From positions 1 to 64,000 of the forward strand of contig JAHJSA010000077.1 of NCBI GenBank assembly GCA_018830645.1: a DNA stretch of 64,000 nt, in the 5' to 3' direction. The DNA comes from Actinomycetota bacterium. Its GTDB lineage: Bacteria > Actinomycetota > Thermoleophilia > RBG-16-64-13. A program made the translations under genes and the position numbers. Under the pieces are notes generated by a model. That model saw only the letters and a program-made list of their open reading frames with translations, did not search any database and was not told the origin of the DNA. Positions within the stretch are counted from its first letter, which is position 1. Every line of letters starts with the position of its first letter. This document shows, in pieces, positions 20,086 through 29,094 of the stretch.

Positions 20086-20648
20086 TGACCGAATCCCACG
20101 CCGGCGCGGAAGACCTCTTCCTCTTCTCCGAAGGCCTACTCGACGACGGACCACATCGACTGGTCGCGGCTCATCTGAGCACGTGTGCGATATGCGCCGA
20201 ACGGTACCGAAGAGAGGCGGAACTCACCGTTTCCCTGAAGTCGCTGCCGGCCCCCACGTCCGCGCCCGGCCTGGTCGCCGACGTCACGCGGGCGATCAGG
20301 CGTCAGGGAGCGCTCCGCGCATCTCCGTGGTGGTGGCTGGTGGGCGCCTGCCTCCTGGTCTTGTCGGGAGCACAGTGGCTCGTGGCGTCCGACCTCACCG
20401 TGGCGGGAGCGGGAGCCGCCTTCGTCCACGCGGGGCGGGATCTGACGGTCACCGCACTCAGCGTGGTCCAGGCGCTCGCCGACCCGCAGACCTGGCTCCA
20501 CGTGGCGGAGGCGGCCGCGGTGGCGCTCGATACGACGAGCACGTCCACCCTCTTGTTGATGGGCTGGTTCTTCGCGGCCGCCCTGGTCGCTGTGGCGGCC
20601 AACGCGCTGTTGTGGTCGATGGCCCGGCGTGTGTTGGCGATCAGATGA
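20085..20648 (+). CDS. anti-sigma factor with N-terminal zinc-finger motif and TM helices
   Basis: ATG overlaps sigma-factor TGA. FLFSEGLLDDGPHRLVAAHLSTCAICAERYRREAEL: Hx3CxxC ZAS-like motif; two hydrophobic segments. Confidence 0.8.
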   Translation: MTESHAGAEDLFLFSEGLLDDGPHRLVAAHLSTCAICAERYRREAELTVSLKSLPAPTSAPGLVADVTRAIRRQGALRASPWWWLVGACLLVLSGAQWLVASDLTVAGAGAAFVHAGRDLTVTALSVVQALADPQTWLHVAEAAAVALDTTSTSTLLLMGWFFAAALVAVAANALLWSMARRVLAIR

Positions 20649-21916
20649 AGAGCGACGGAATGAACGGCGACGATGCTCACGAAGTCGCCTTGGCGAAGCT
20701 ACTGATCGCTCCCCGGAGGAGGCGAACGATGACACGAACTCGAATCATGTTGGGCTCATCCCGAAGAACGACCTCCGGCCCGAGCGTGCTACGAGGCAGG
20801 CTCGCGCGCATCGCGAGTGCGCTCGCGCTGGCCGTCGTCCTCACCCTGGCGTGTTTCGCGGCGGGCTCGGTCGACACCGCCTATGCCGACACTGTGTTCC
20901 GCCTGAACGGTGACATATACGTCGATCCCGACCAGGTAGTCGACACCGCCTCCACGCTGAACGGAGACATCGTCATCGAGGGACACGTGCTCGACACCGC
21001 CTTCGCGGCGAACGGCGATATCGAGGTGAGGTCGGGGGGGCGGGTCGACGGAGACGCGGTCAGCCTCACGGGCCACGTGCTGGTGGAAGAGGGCGGCGTC
21101 GTGGGGGGCGAGATAGTAGAACTCGGTGGAACCCAGATAACCTCGGGAAGCAGCGACTCGCCCGCAGCCGAGTCCCCAGGGGGGCAGCCGGTACGAGCCG
21201 TCGACAAGGGCGGCGCGTTCGGCCGGTTCTTCTTCCTGCTGGGCTCCTTGGGGCTCGGGCTACTGCTCATCATGATCGCGGGAACGAGTCTGCGGGGTGT
21301 GGGGCAGGAACTCGAGGCGCGCCCCGGGCGCAGCGCTCTTGTGAGCCTTGGGGCGTCGCTGGGTCTGCCGATCCTCTGGGTGATCCTCCTGATCTCGGTC
21401 GTGGGCATTCCCGTCGCCCTGCTCATGATCCCTGTGGTCCCACTTGTGTCGATGTTCGGCCTCTACGCGATCGCCCTCGTGGTGGGTGAGCGTCTGCTCA
21501 TACTTGTGGGCCGCGAGAGCGCCGGGCCGGCGTGGGCGATGCTGGCGGGGGTCGCACTGCTTGCCGTCGTCAGTTTCGTACCGATCCTGGGCGCACTCAT
21601 CCTGATGACGGGTTCGTTCCTCGGATTGGGCGCCACGCTGGCCCGCATCTGGGATGTCTACCAGACCCGCCGCATGATCAAGAGCGCCGCGTATCTGGGT
21701 GGGGCGCAACCGACAGTGACCCCGCGAGCCCCCGCGCCGTACGCGCCGGAAGCACCGCCGGATCCGCAGGATCCGCAGGCTCCGCAGGCCGCCGCGACCC
21801 ACGCGCCGGAAGCACCGCAGGCCCCTGAGCCCGCGGCGCCGTCCGCACCACCCGTGGTCGCGGAAGCACCCGAAACGCCCGGCCGGCCCGAGGGCGGCCC
21901 GCGGTTCCACATCTGA
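20645..21916 (+). CDS. exported bactofilin-like polymer-forming domain fused to TM helices and a Pro/Ala-rich C-terminus
   Basis: ATG overlaps anti-sigma TGA. Signal-like segment; LNGDIYVDPDQVVDTASTLNGDIVIEGHVLDTAFAANGDIEVRSGGRVDGDAVSLTGHVLVEEGGVVGGEIVELGG; about four TM helices; APEAPPDPQDPQAPQ tail. Confidence 0.75.
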   Translation: MKSDGMNGDDAHEVALAKLLIAPRRRRTMTRTRIMLGSSRRTTSGPSVLRGRLARIASALALAVVLTLACFAAGSVDTAYADTVFRLNGDIYVDPDQVVDTASTLNGDIVIEGHVLDTAFAANGDIEVRSGGRVDGDAVSLTGHVLVEEGGVVGGEIVELGGTQITSGSSDSPAAESPGGQPVRAVDKGGAFGRFFFLLGSLGLGLLLIMIAGTSLRGVGQELEARPGRSALVSLGASLGLPILWVILLISVVGIPVALLMIPVVPLVSMFGLYAIALVVGERLLILVGRESAGPAWAMLAGVALLAVVSFVPILGALILMTGSFLGLGATLARIWDVYQTRRMIKSAAYLGGAQPTVTPRAPAPYAPEAPPDPQDPQAPQAAATHAPEAPQAPEPAAPSAPPVVAEAPETPGRPEGGPRFHI

Positions 21917-21961
21917 TCGGGAACCGGTTGCGGACCGCGCCCCGCGCAGCCACGCAGATAG

Positions 21962-21997
21962 GGACGACCCGACGGCTACACCGTCGCCGGGTCGTCT
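21962..21997. terminator. hairpin terminator between convergent genes
   Basis: GGACGACCCGACGG CTACA CCGTCGCCGGGTCGTC: strong inverted repeat between plus-strand bactofilin-like gene and minus-strand azlD. Confidence 0.6.
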
Positions 21998-22010
21998 GTT
22001 CGCGCAGGGA

Positions 22011-22340
22011 TCAGGCGAAAGCCCGCAACGCCATCATGAGCAGAGACCCGGCGACGACAGTGAGGATCAAGCTACGACTCCACGCGGCGATGAGCACAGT
22101 GGGCAGCGTGACCAAGAGACCCTGGTTCGACAGGGAGATGTCCAGAACGCCTTCGGGAGCAAGTACGAGGGGAGCGACGAAGGCGGCGAGCACGGCGACC
22201 GGCACGGCCTCAAGGAAGCGCAGCACCCGCGGTGGCAACGTGCGGTGGGCCAAGACGAACAGGGGGAGCAGTCGAGAGAAGTACGTGACCGCACCCATGG
22301 CGACGAAGGCAGCGAGCAGTCTCATCGCCGCTCCGCCCAA
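22011..22340 (-). CDS. azlD: branched-chain amino acid exporter small subunit AzlD
   Basis: AFVAMGAVTYFSRLLPLFVLAHRTLPPRVLRFLEAVPVAVLAAFVAPLV. Confidence 0.85.
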   Translation of the reverse strand: MGGAAMRLLAAFVAMGAVTYFSRLLPLFVLAHRTLPPRVLRFLEAVPVAVLAAFVAPLVLAPEGVLDISLSNQGLLVTLPTVLIAAWSRSLILTVVAGSLLMMALRAFA

Positions 22341-23035
22341 ACGAGACCGACTCCGCCGGCCACGACCGTCGCCAGGATGATGCCGAGCAGGCCGGCTCCG
22401 AGCAGGTGCAGTCCCAGCGAGATCACCCCGGCGATACCCGCCACGATCACTCCGCCGGACCCGCGCATCTGAAGCATGAGCAGGCCGATGAACATCGCGA
22501 TGAGAGCATAGTCGAGTCCAAGTGCCAGAGGGTCTCCCACGAAACCGCCCAAGACCCCGCCCACGGCGGAACTCACGACCCAGGCGACCTGAAGCACTCC
22601 GTTGAGCCCCGCTACGAAAGGGAACGGGAGGCGCGTGTCCCGCGAAGCGGAGGCTCGGGCGGCCATGACGAAGCTCTCATCGGTGAGTTCGGCGGCAACC
22701 CAGGCCAGCCGCCCCCGACTCATGCGCTCGAGCCGCGGCGAGAGCGCCAGAGAGTAGAGAAGATGGCGCACGTTCACCAGGAACGTGGTGGCCACGAGCG
22801 CCGCGACGGAGGCTCCCTGGGAGATCAGCGACACGGCGATGAACTGCGCCGACCCGGCGTACACGAGCACCGACATGGAGACGACCGCCCAGAGCGGGAG
22901 GCCGGCGGCTGTGCCAACCACCCCGTAGGCGAACCCGATGGGCAGATAGCCGAGCACGACGGGCACGGCCTCGCGCGCTCCATCGCGCAGGCCGAGAGCC
23001 TCGGTGCTCGCTGTAGTCTCTTCCTGTTTAGACAT
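22322..23035 (-). CDS. azlC: AzlC family ABC-type branched-chain amino acid exporter
   Basis: VLGYLPIGFAYGVVGTAAGLPLWAVVSMSVLVYAGSAQFIAVSLISQGA...NVRHLLYSLALSP. Confidence 0.88.
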   Translation of the reverse strand: MSKQEETTASTEALGLRDGAREAVPVVLGYLPIGFAYGVVGTAAGLPLWAVVSMSVLVYAGSAQFIAVSLISQGASVAALVATTFLVNVRHLLYSLALSPRLERMSRGRLAWVAAELTDESFVMAARASASRDTRLPFPFVAGLNGVLQVAWVVSSAVGGVLGGFVGDPLALGLDYALIAMFIGLLMLQMRGSGGVIVAGIAGVISLGLHLLGAGLLGIILATVVAGGVGLVWAERR

Positions 23036-23259
23036 GGCCGACCGATGGTAGCATCAGTCCTACCACTTGACCGACCGGCCTCCACTACGCTCGTCAAGCA
23101 AGACCCACCTGCTGCCGATACCGGGAAGAGCGCGTCCTCGGCCTCATGGCTGCGGGCGCTTCCGTTCACGAAGCAGGCCCCGTTCACCAACAGATGATGT
23201 CGCACGTCGCGACGTTGCCGCGACCGACGCACACGCCATGCGCGTCACCGGGAGGACTC

Positions 23260-24555
23260 GTGTATCAGCCGGACGTCGGCAGGTTGCTTCATATGATGAT
23301 CGAGAACGGCGGATCCGACCTTCACATCAAGGTGGGAAGCGCCCCCTGCATCCGACTGAACGGTGAGTTGGAGCGTGTCGACGGCACGGAGATGCTCCGG
23401 CCCGACGACACGCAGGAGATGCTCATGGGCCTCATGAGCACCGCACAGCGCAAGGAGTTCGAGGAGGAGCACGAACTCGATTTCGCGTACGCGATCCCCG
23501 GCCTTTCGCGCTTCCGCGTGAACGCGTTCTTCCAGCGCGGCTCGATAGGCGGGGTCTTCCGCACCATCCCGATAAGGATACCAACCGTGGAGGAGCTCGG
23601 GCTGCCTCCGATCGTGATCGATCTAGCCATGCGTCCCCGCGGCCTCGTCCTCGTGACTGGACCGACCGGGTCGGGCAAGTCGACAACGCTGGCCGCCATG
23701 GTCGATCACATCAACAAGCACAAGAAGGCGCACATCATGACCATAGAGGACCCGATCGAGTTCCTGCATCGAGATCAACTCTGCGTGGTCAATCAGCGGG
23801 AAGTGGGAGCGGACACGAAGGGCTTCAACCAGGCCCTCAAGCGGGTGCTACGCCAGGATCCCGACGTGATCCTCGTGGGCGAGCTTCGTGACCTCGAGAC
23901 GATATCGGCCGCGTGCACCGCCGCGGAAACCGGGCATCTCGTGTTCGGTACGCTACACACCACCTCGGCTCCCTCGACGATCGACCGCATGATCGACGTA
24001 TTCCCACCCCACCAGCAAGAGCAGATCCGCATGCAGCTCTCCATCACCCTGCAGGGCGTGATCTCTCAGACGTTGCTCCCCAAGATCGGTGGGGGGCGTG
24101 TGGCCGCCCACGAGGTGATGGTCTGTCTCACGTCGATCTCGAACCTCATCCGCGAAGCGAAGACCCACCAGATGGTCAACATCATCCAGTCCGGCTCTCG
24201 CCACGGCATGCACACGCTGGATCAGCGACTGGCCGAACTGGTGCGTGAAGGCAAGGTCACGTATGAGGAGGCCGAGAGCAAGGCACAAGACCAGGCCGGC
24301 TTCGAGGCCCAGTGCGGTCAGTTCAAGGGCCGACGCCAGGCCCCGGCACAGAATCCGTGGGCGCAGGCGGATGGAGCACGCCCGGTGGCCGTACCTCCCG
24401 GTCAGGGCGGCCCTCAGCAGCAACCCCGGCCCGCGGTGCCACCGAACGGAGGGCAGCAACCCCGGCCCGCGGTGCCACAGCAGGGTATGCAGCGACCTCC
24501 GGCGCCCCCCGGCGCCGCGGCCCCGATACCGGGGGGTCTACCTCCCGACCGCTGA
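23260..24555 (+). CDS. pilT: type IV pilus twitching motility ATPase PilT
   Basis: GTG start with GGGAGGA 5 nt upstream; MIENGGSDLHIKVGSAPCIRLNGEL...GPTGSGKSTTLAAMVDHIN...AETGHLVFGTLHTTSAPSTIDRMIDVFPP. Confidence 0.9.
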   Translation: MYQPDVGRLLHMMIENGGSDLHIKVGSAPCIRLNGELERVDGTEMLRPDDTQEMLMGLMSTAQRKEFEEEHELDFAYAIPGLSRFRVNAFFQRGSIGGVFRTIPIRIPTVEELGLPPIVIDLAMRPRGLVLVTGPTGSGKSTTLAAMVDHINKHKKAHIMTIEDPIEFLHRDQLCVVNQREVGADTKGFNQALKRVLRQDPDVILVGELRDLETISAACTAAETGHLVFGTLHTTSAPSTIDRMIDVFPPHQQEQIRMQLSITLQGVISQTLLPKIGGGRVAAHEVMVCLTSISNLIREAKTHQMVNIIQSGSRHGMHTLDQRLAELVREGKVTYEEAESKAQDQAGFEAQCGQFKGRRQAPAQNPWAQADGARPVAVPPGQGGPQQQPRPAVPPNGGQQPRPAVPQQGMQRPPAPPGAAAPIPGGLPPDR

Positions 24556-24568
24556 GCCGCGCTGTGGG

Positions 24569-25012
24569 CTAGGGAACGAGCAGTACGGGGATGGACAGGC
24601 CGTGCGTGACACGGTCGCTCACACTGCCGAGCAGAAGCCCTTTGAGCTCGCCCAGCCCGCGCTTGCCCATGACCACCACGTCGGCGCCGGTCCCTTCGGC
24701 CTGACGGACGATGACCTCGGCCGCCACACCCACTTCCACCTTGGTCTCGGCGCCGATCTCGGCGCCGGCCAAGAGGTGGAGCGAAGACGCCAGAGCCTCG
24801 CGACCGATGCTCTCCACGTACTCCTCCACGACGCTGTCGCCCAACCCAGCCACCATGACCAGAGCCTGGGGCACGGACACGACGGTGAGCAGGACGACTT
24901 CGGAGTCGAAGCGATGCGCCAGCTCCGCGGCCACCCGCACCGCTCTCAAGGCATGCTCGGAACCGTCCACGGGCACCAGGATGCGGCGGAACATGGCCCC
25001 TCCTTCGTACAC
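24569..25012 (-). CDS. universal stress protein UspA family
   Basis: MFRRILVPVDGSEHALRAVRVAAELA...GADVVVMGKRGLGELKGLLLGSVSDRVTHGLSIPVLLVP. Confidence 0.88.
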   Translation of the reverse strand: MYEGGAMFRRILVPVDGSEHALRAVRVAAELAHRFDSEVVLLTVVSVPQALVMVAGLGDSVVEEYVESIGREALASSLHLLAGAEIGAETKVEVGVAAEVIVRQAEGTGADVVVMGKRGLGELKGLLLGSVSDRVTHGLSIPVLLVP

Positions 25013-25044
25013 GGCGGATCACAGCACGATAGTGCTCGAACAAG

Positions 25045-25117
25045 TGGAGGATACCGGGATCGAACCGGCGACCTCCGCCTTGCAAAGGCGGCGCTCTCCC
25101 AGCTGAGCTAATCCCCC
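25045..25117 (-). tRNA. tRNA-Ala (anticodon TGC)
   Basis: Reverse complement GGGGGATTAGCTCAGCTGGGAGAGCGCCGCCTTTGCAAGGCGGAGGTCGCCGGTTCGATCCCGGTATCCTCCA; full cloverleaf, no encoded CCA. Confidence 0.97.
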
Positions 25118-25298
25118 ACGGTGCTTCCGTGAACATTCTAACTCAGGTTCAGGCTCAAGAATGCCGAATGAATATGACAATGCGCACACGGTTGGAGAGC
25201 GGCAGTGAAACATGCCCGCCCCGAGGCGGGTCGCCGCATGCCGCCCCAGCCCGCTTGTCGGGTCGCGATTCCTCAGGCGCGAGCCAAGACCGTCGCCC

Positions 25299-27461
25299 AT
25301 GAACCGCATGATCCCCCACTTTCGCGACATGCGGATTGCGAACAAGATCCTCCTCCCGCTCCTGCTCGTGGTGCTCGCGCTGATCGCGGTGGTCGCGCCT
25401 CTCGCTTCGGGCTACATCGGCGACCGGATAGAGAGTTCTGCCGCGGACAGCCTCCGCGACAACCAGCGGGCGGTCGACCTCATGATCCGCGCCTGGGAGA
25501 CCGACCTTGAGTCTACCGTCGCGCAGCTCGCCGACGAGGCGGCGGCGATGAGCCACGATTCGGCCGATCACATGCGGCCTGCCCTCCGCGCCGACATCGA
25601 TAGGGGCAGACTGGACTACGCGTCGCTTGTCTACGCCGAGGGCGCCGTTGTCCAGGAAGGCCTGCAGCCGAGCGCGCAGGTCTCGACCGCTGACACGGGT
25701 TTCGTGCGCGTGCAACAGGACTGGGCGCTTCAGACCTCGACGGTCGGTGTTCGCCTCGACGGGTCCGAGATCAAGGCTGCGGGTGGCCGCCTGCTCAACA
25801 AGGGGCTCCTCACCGTCCTACGTGAACTCGCCGGGAAAGAGATGTTGGTCGCTCTGTCGGTAGGGAGCGAGGTCGTGGGCGCTTCCGCGGGGCATGACGT
25901 GATCATGGAGTGCAACTCATGCCACGCGTCCCTCGGTATGGCGGTGGGTTCGGCGGTCACCTCCCACCCGAGCATGACGCGGGCCGACATGTTGGGGACG
26001 CCGTACCTCCTGCAGCACTCACCCTTCAGGATCCGGGGGCAGGTGGAGGGCGTGTACACCGTCATGCTGCCCTTGGACGGAGTCATCGCCGCGCAGAGAG
26101 ACACCAGGAACATGGTGTTTGCCGCGGGCGCTCTGCTCTTCGCCATCGTGCTCGGCCTGGGGGCGCTCATCAGCCGCAGCATCACCCGGCCGCTCGAGCG
26201 CCTGGCCCAGGCGAGCGAGGACATCGCGGCAGGGAACCTCGGCGCACGGATCGAGGCCCACGGCAACGACGAGGTGGGCGTGCTGGCGAAGTCGATGTCC
26301 ACCATGACCGGGAGCCTCGCGGGGCAACTACAGGAACTCGGGCTCCTGCACCAAGTGAGCCTGGCCACGAACAGCTCCCTCGAGCTCGAGTACGTGCTCG
26401 AGACGTTGCTCGACAGCGCCGTCAAAGTGCTGCAGGCGGACTCGGGTTCGATCATGCTGCTCGACGAGAGTAGGCAGCGCCTCGAGGTCAAGGCAGCCCG
26501 AGGCAAGGACACCGGTAGTCTCGTCTACCAGAGCGGCTCCGTGTTGGAGGGCCCGGCCGGGTGGGTGGTGCGCAACCGCCGCGCCCTCCTCCTCCCCGAC
26601 GACCTTCACGACAGCCGCGATGAGGGTCTCGTCAACCTCCTGCGCCCCGATATCGCCAGCAGTGTGAGCGTGCCCATCGAAACGCGCGACGCGGTCCTGG
26701 GAGTGCTCAATCTCAACACGCTCACATCCGACCATCGGTTCGACCGGCACACCCTGACCTTCGCCACCACGCTGGCGAACCACACCGCCGTGGCCATCGA
26801 CAAGGCCCGGCATCACAGGCAGGTCAATCAACTCTACTCGGGGCTCGTGCGGGCCCTCTCCGGCGCCATCGACGCCAAGGACCGGTACACGCACGGCCAC
26901 TCGGAGATGGTCTCGAGATACGCGCTGCTGCTCGGCGAGAGGATCGGGTTTGACAGCGACGAGCTGAAGGGCTTGGAGACGGCCGCCTACCTGCACGACA
27001 TCGGTAAGATCGGAGTACGCGACGCGGTGCTCACCAAGCCCGCCATGCTCACTCCGGTGGAGCGGCAGGTTGTTGAGACCCACTCGCTGGTGGGATCGCA
27101 GATCTTGGAGAAGATCGTATTCCCATGGCCCGTCGTCGAGGCGGTGCGGCACCACCACGAGCGCTGGGACGGAGCCGGTTACCCGGATCGCCTCTCCGGC
27201 GAAGACATCCCCCTGCACGCCCGCATTCTCGCGGTAGCCGACTCCTTCGACGCGATGACGTCGCACCGTCCCTACCGGCCCGCACGCAGCGCACATGAGG
27301 CCCTGGGCGAAGTCACCCTCTGCGCGGGCACGCAGTTCGATCCCGACGTTGTCGCCGTGTTCCTCGAGCGCTCCGATGACGTGGAGGACACACTCGTTGC
27401 CTCGAGGCTGGCACTCCCCGTCACACACGGTCCGCAGACTGGAAGCGCGCACGTGCATTGA
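25299..27461 (+). CDS. membrane sensor with CxxCH sensor domain, HAMP, GAF and HD-GYP domains
   Basis: TM helices flanking a sensor region with ECNSCHASLGM; HAMP ITRPLERLAQASEDIAAGNLGARIE; GAF-like VSLATNSSLELEYVLETLLDSAVKVLQADSGSIML; HD-GYP LHDIGKIGVRDAVL...HHHERWDGAGYPDRLSGEDIPLHARILAVADSFDAM. Confidence 0.88.
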   Translation: MNRMIPHFRDMRIANKILLPLLLVVLALIAVVAPLASGYIGDRIESSAADSLRDNQRAVDLMIRAWETDLESTVAQLADEAAAMSHDSADHMRPALRADIDRGRLDYASLVYAEGAVVQEGLQPSAQVSTADTGFVRVQQDWALQTSTVGVRLDGSEIKAAGGRLLNKGLLTVLRELAGKEMLVALSVGSEVVGASAGHDVIMECNSCHASLGMAVGSAVTSHPSMTRADMLGTPYLLQHSPFRIRGQVEGVYTVMLPLDGVIAAQRDTRNMVFAAGALLFAIVLGLGALISRSITRPLERLAQASEDIAAGNLGARIEAHGNDEVGVLAKSMSTMTGSLAGQLQELGLLHQVSLATNSSLELEYVLETLLDSAVKVLQADSGSIMLLDESRQRLEVKAARGKDTGSLVYQSGSVLEGPAGWVVRNRRALLLPDDLHDSRDEGLVNLLRPDIASSVSVPIETRDAVLGVLNLNTLTSDHRFDRHTLTFATTLANHTAVAIDKARHHRQVNQLYSGLVRALSGAIDAKDRYTHGHSEMVSRYALLLGERIGFDSDELKGLETAAYLHDIGKIGVRDAVLTKPAMLTPVERQVVETHSLVGSQILEKIVFPWPVVEAVRHHHERWDGAGYPDRLSGEDIPLHARILAVADSFDAMTSHRPYRPARSAHEALGEVTLCAGTQFDPDVVAVFLERSDDVEDTLVASRLALPVTHGPQTGSAHVH

Positions 27462-27480
27462 TTCTCCCGGACGGGGGGAG

Positions 27481-27554
27481 TGGGCCTGCGTGGAGTCGAA
27501 CCACGGACCTCATCCTTATCAGGGATGCGCTCTAACCAACTGAGCTACAGGCCC
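27481..27554 (-). tRNA. tRNA-Ile (anticodon GAT)
   Basis: Reverse complement GGGCCTGTAGCTCAGTTGGTTAGAGCGCATCCCTGATAAGGATGAGGTCCGTGGTTCGACTCCACGCAGGCCCA. Confidence 0.97.
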
Positions 27555-27758
27555 CCCGGGAGCGGAGAAGTAGTTTACCGGCATTCGTGCCCATGTCAAG
27601 CGTGCGACAGGGCCCGAACACACGACTCACGCGACGGCCGTCGCACCCTCCCCCACCCAGAACGCGACCCTCCCCGACGTAGAACATGACAGCCTTGGGT
27701 AGAAGCGGAGCCGGGGGTAAGCTAACCTAGAAGCAGTCGGACGCGCCACGGGGGTCTG

Positions 27759-28244
27759 ATGGACGGCTTCGAGAAGATGGTCGTATATGGCGTCAGCTTC
27801 GACGTCGCAAGCAAGCAGCCGATCGTGCTGCTCAAGTCGGAGCGCGCAAACCGCTTCCTGCCCATCTGGATAGGACACCCCGAAGCGGCCGCTATCCTCA
27901 TGAGGCTCCAAGAAGCCGAGCTCCCGCGCCCGATGACGCACGACCTTTTCACCAACGTGCTGGGCTCACTGGCCACGTCGCTGGAGCACGTGCTCGTGAC
28001 CGAGTTGCGCGACAACACGTTCTACGCGGTGCTGCACTTGCAGAGCGGCGAGACCGAGATCGACGTCGACTCCCGCCCTTCAGACGCCATCGCCTTGGCG
28101 GTGCGCACCAACGCCCCCATCTTCGCGTCGCTCGAACTCCTCGACACCAATGGGGTGGAATTCGACCAAGAGCCCGAGGACATCGAGGAAGTGGTCACGG
28201 AGTTCAAGGACTTCCTCGATTCGGTGACGCCCGACGACTTCTAG
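27759..28244 (+). CDS. bifunctional nuclease family (DUF151) protein
   Basis: MVVYGVSFDVASKQPIVLLKSERANRFLPIWIGHPEAAAILMRLQ...DSRPSDAIALAVRTNAPIFAS. Confidence 0.88.
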   Translation: MDGFEKMVVYGVSFDVASKQPIVLLKSERANRFLPIWIGHPEAAAILMRLQEAELPRPMTHDLFTNVLGSLATSLEHVLVTELRDNTFYAVLHLQSGETEIDVDSRPSDAIALAVRTNAPIFASLELLDTNGVEFDQEPEDIEEVVTEFKDFLDSVTPDDF

Positions 28245-28330
28245 ACTGTGCGGCCCGCATCGCAGCCCGCGGCCGTGTGCGCGCGGCCCGGCAGACCGTC
28301 GGCCGGCGGCTTGGAAACCCCCGGCGCCGC

Positions 28331-28621
28331 CTACTTGAGAGAGAGCTCGGCGGCCTCGCGCTTGGCGACCTCTATGATCACGCCGAAGATCTCCCGCAAC
28401 CCCTCGTTGCTGAGCGGGCCCCTGTTCGAGCGGACGAGGTAGGTGAGCACCCAGTCCTCCTGCTTCGGGTCGTGGAACTCGATGCCGTGGCCTTCCTTGT
28501 GCCGCTTCAGCTTCTCTACAAGCTGGATGCGCTTGTTGAGAGCCTCCACGATCTTGAGATCGTTGTCTGAGATCTGCTCCCGGTACATGCTGATCACCGG
28601 GTCGGTCGCGGATGCGCTCAC
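28331..28621 (-). CDS. chorismate mutase (AroH/AroQ type II-like) protein
   Basis: GTG start preceded by GGAGGA; ISMYREQISDNDLKIVEALNKRIQLVEKLKRHKEGHGIEFHDPKQEDWVLTYLVRSNRGPLSNEGLREIFGVIIE. Confidence 0.75.
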   Translation of the reverse strand: MSASATDPVISMYREQISDNDLKIVEALNKRIQLVEKLKRHKEGHGIEFHDPKQEDWVLTYLVRSNRGPLSNEGLREIFGVIIEVAKREAAELSLK

Positions 28622-28859
28622 TCTTCGTTCCTCCGTGTGATGGGGCAGAGCCATTCGGGTAGGCCTCGCCGACGAGGCCACAAAGCCTACCACGGGAACG
28701 GCGACGGAGCACGACGACCCGGTTGCGAGGCTCCGGCCGGAAACGCGCCCATGTTATAGTCGGTCGTGTACCGTCGCGAGGAGGACCACACACCGACAGG
28801 GGCGCTGCCCAAGGCCAGGTTGGCCGGGGGGCTCACGTCCTGGCTGGAGGACCGATCCG

Positions 28860-29048
28860 ATGTGTGAGGCTCACGCATACCTGGTCACGGAACAGGGCCA
28901 GGAGAAGATCATGGAGAACGTTGTGCGCATCAGCTACGACGACGCCGGCGGCTTGGTCTTGGCCGACCTCTTCGGCGACGAGATGCGACTCGAAGCGCGC
29001 ATCCGCGAGATCGCGCTGATCGAGCACAAGATCTACCTGGAGAAGTAG
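28860..29048 (+). CDS. CooT family (COG1532-like) small protein, putative nickel-binding
   Basis: MCEAHAYLVTEQGQEKIMENVVRISYDDAGGLVLADLFGDEMRLEARIREIALIEHKIYLEK; MCEAxxYL start and C-terminal EHKI.LE as in the CooT family. Confidence 0.75.
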   Translation: MCEAHAYLVTEQGQEKIMENVVRISYDDAGGLVLADLFGDEMRLEARIREIALIEHKIYLEK

Positions 29049-29094
29049 ATCGGGGCGGCGAGAAGCAGGCGCGGGGCGGCGACTCCGCCGGAGC

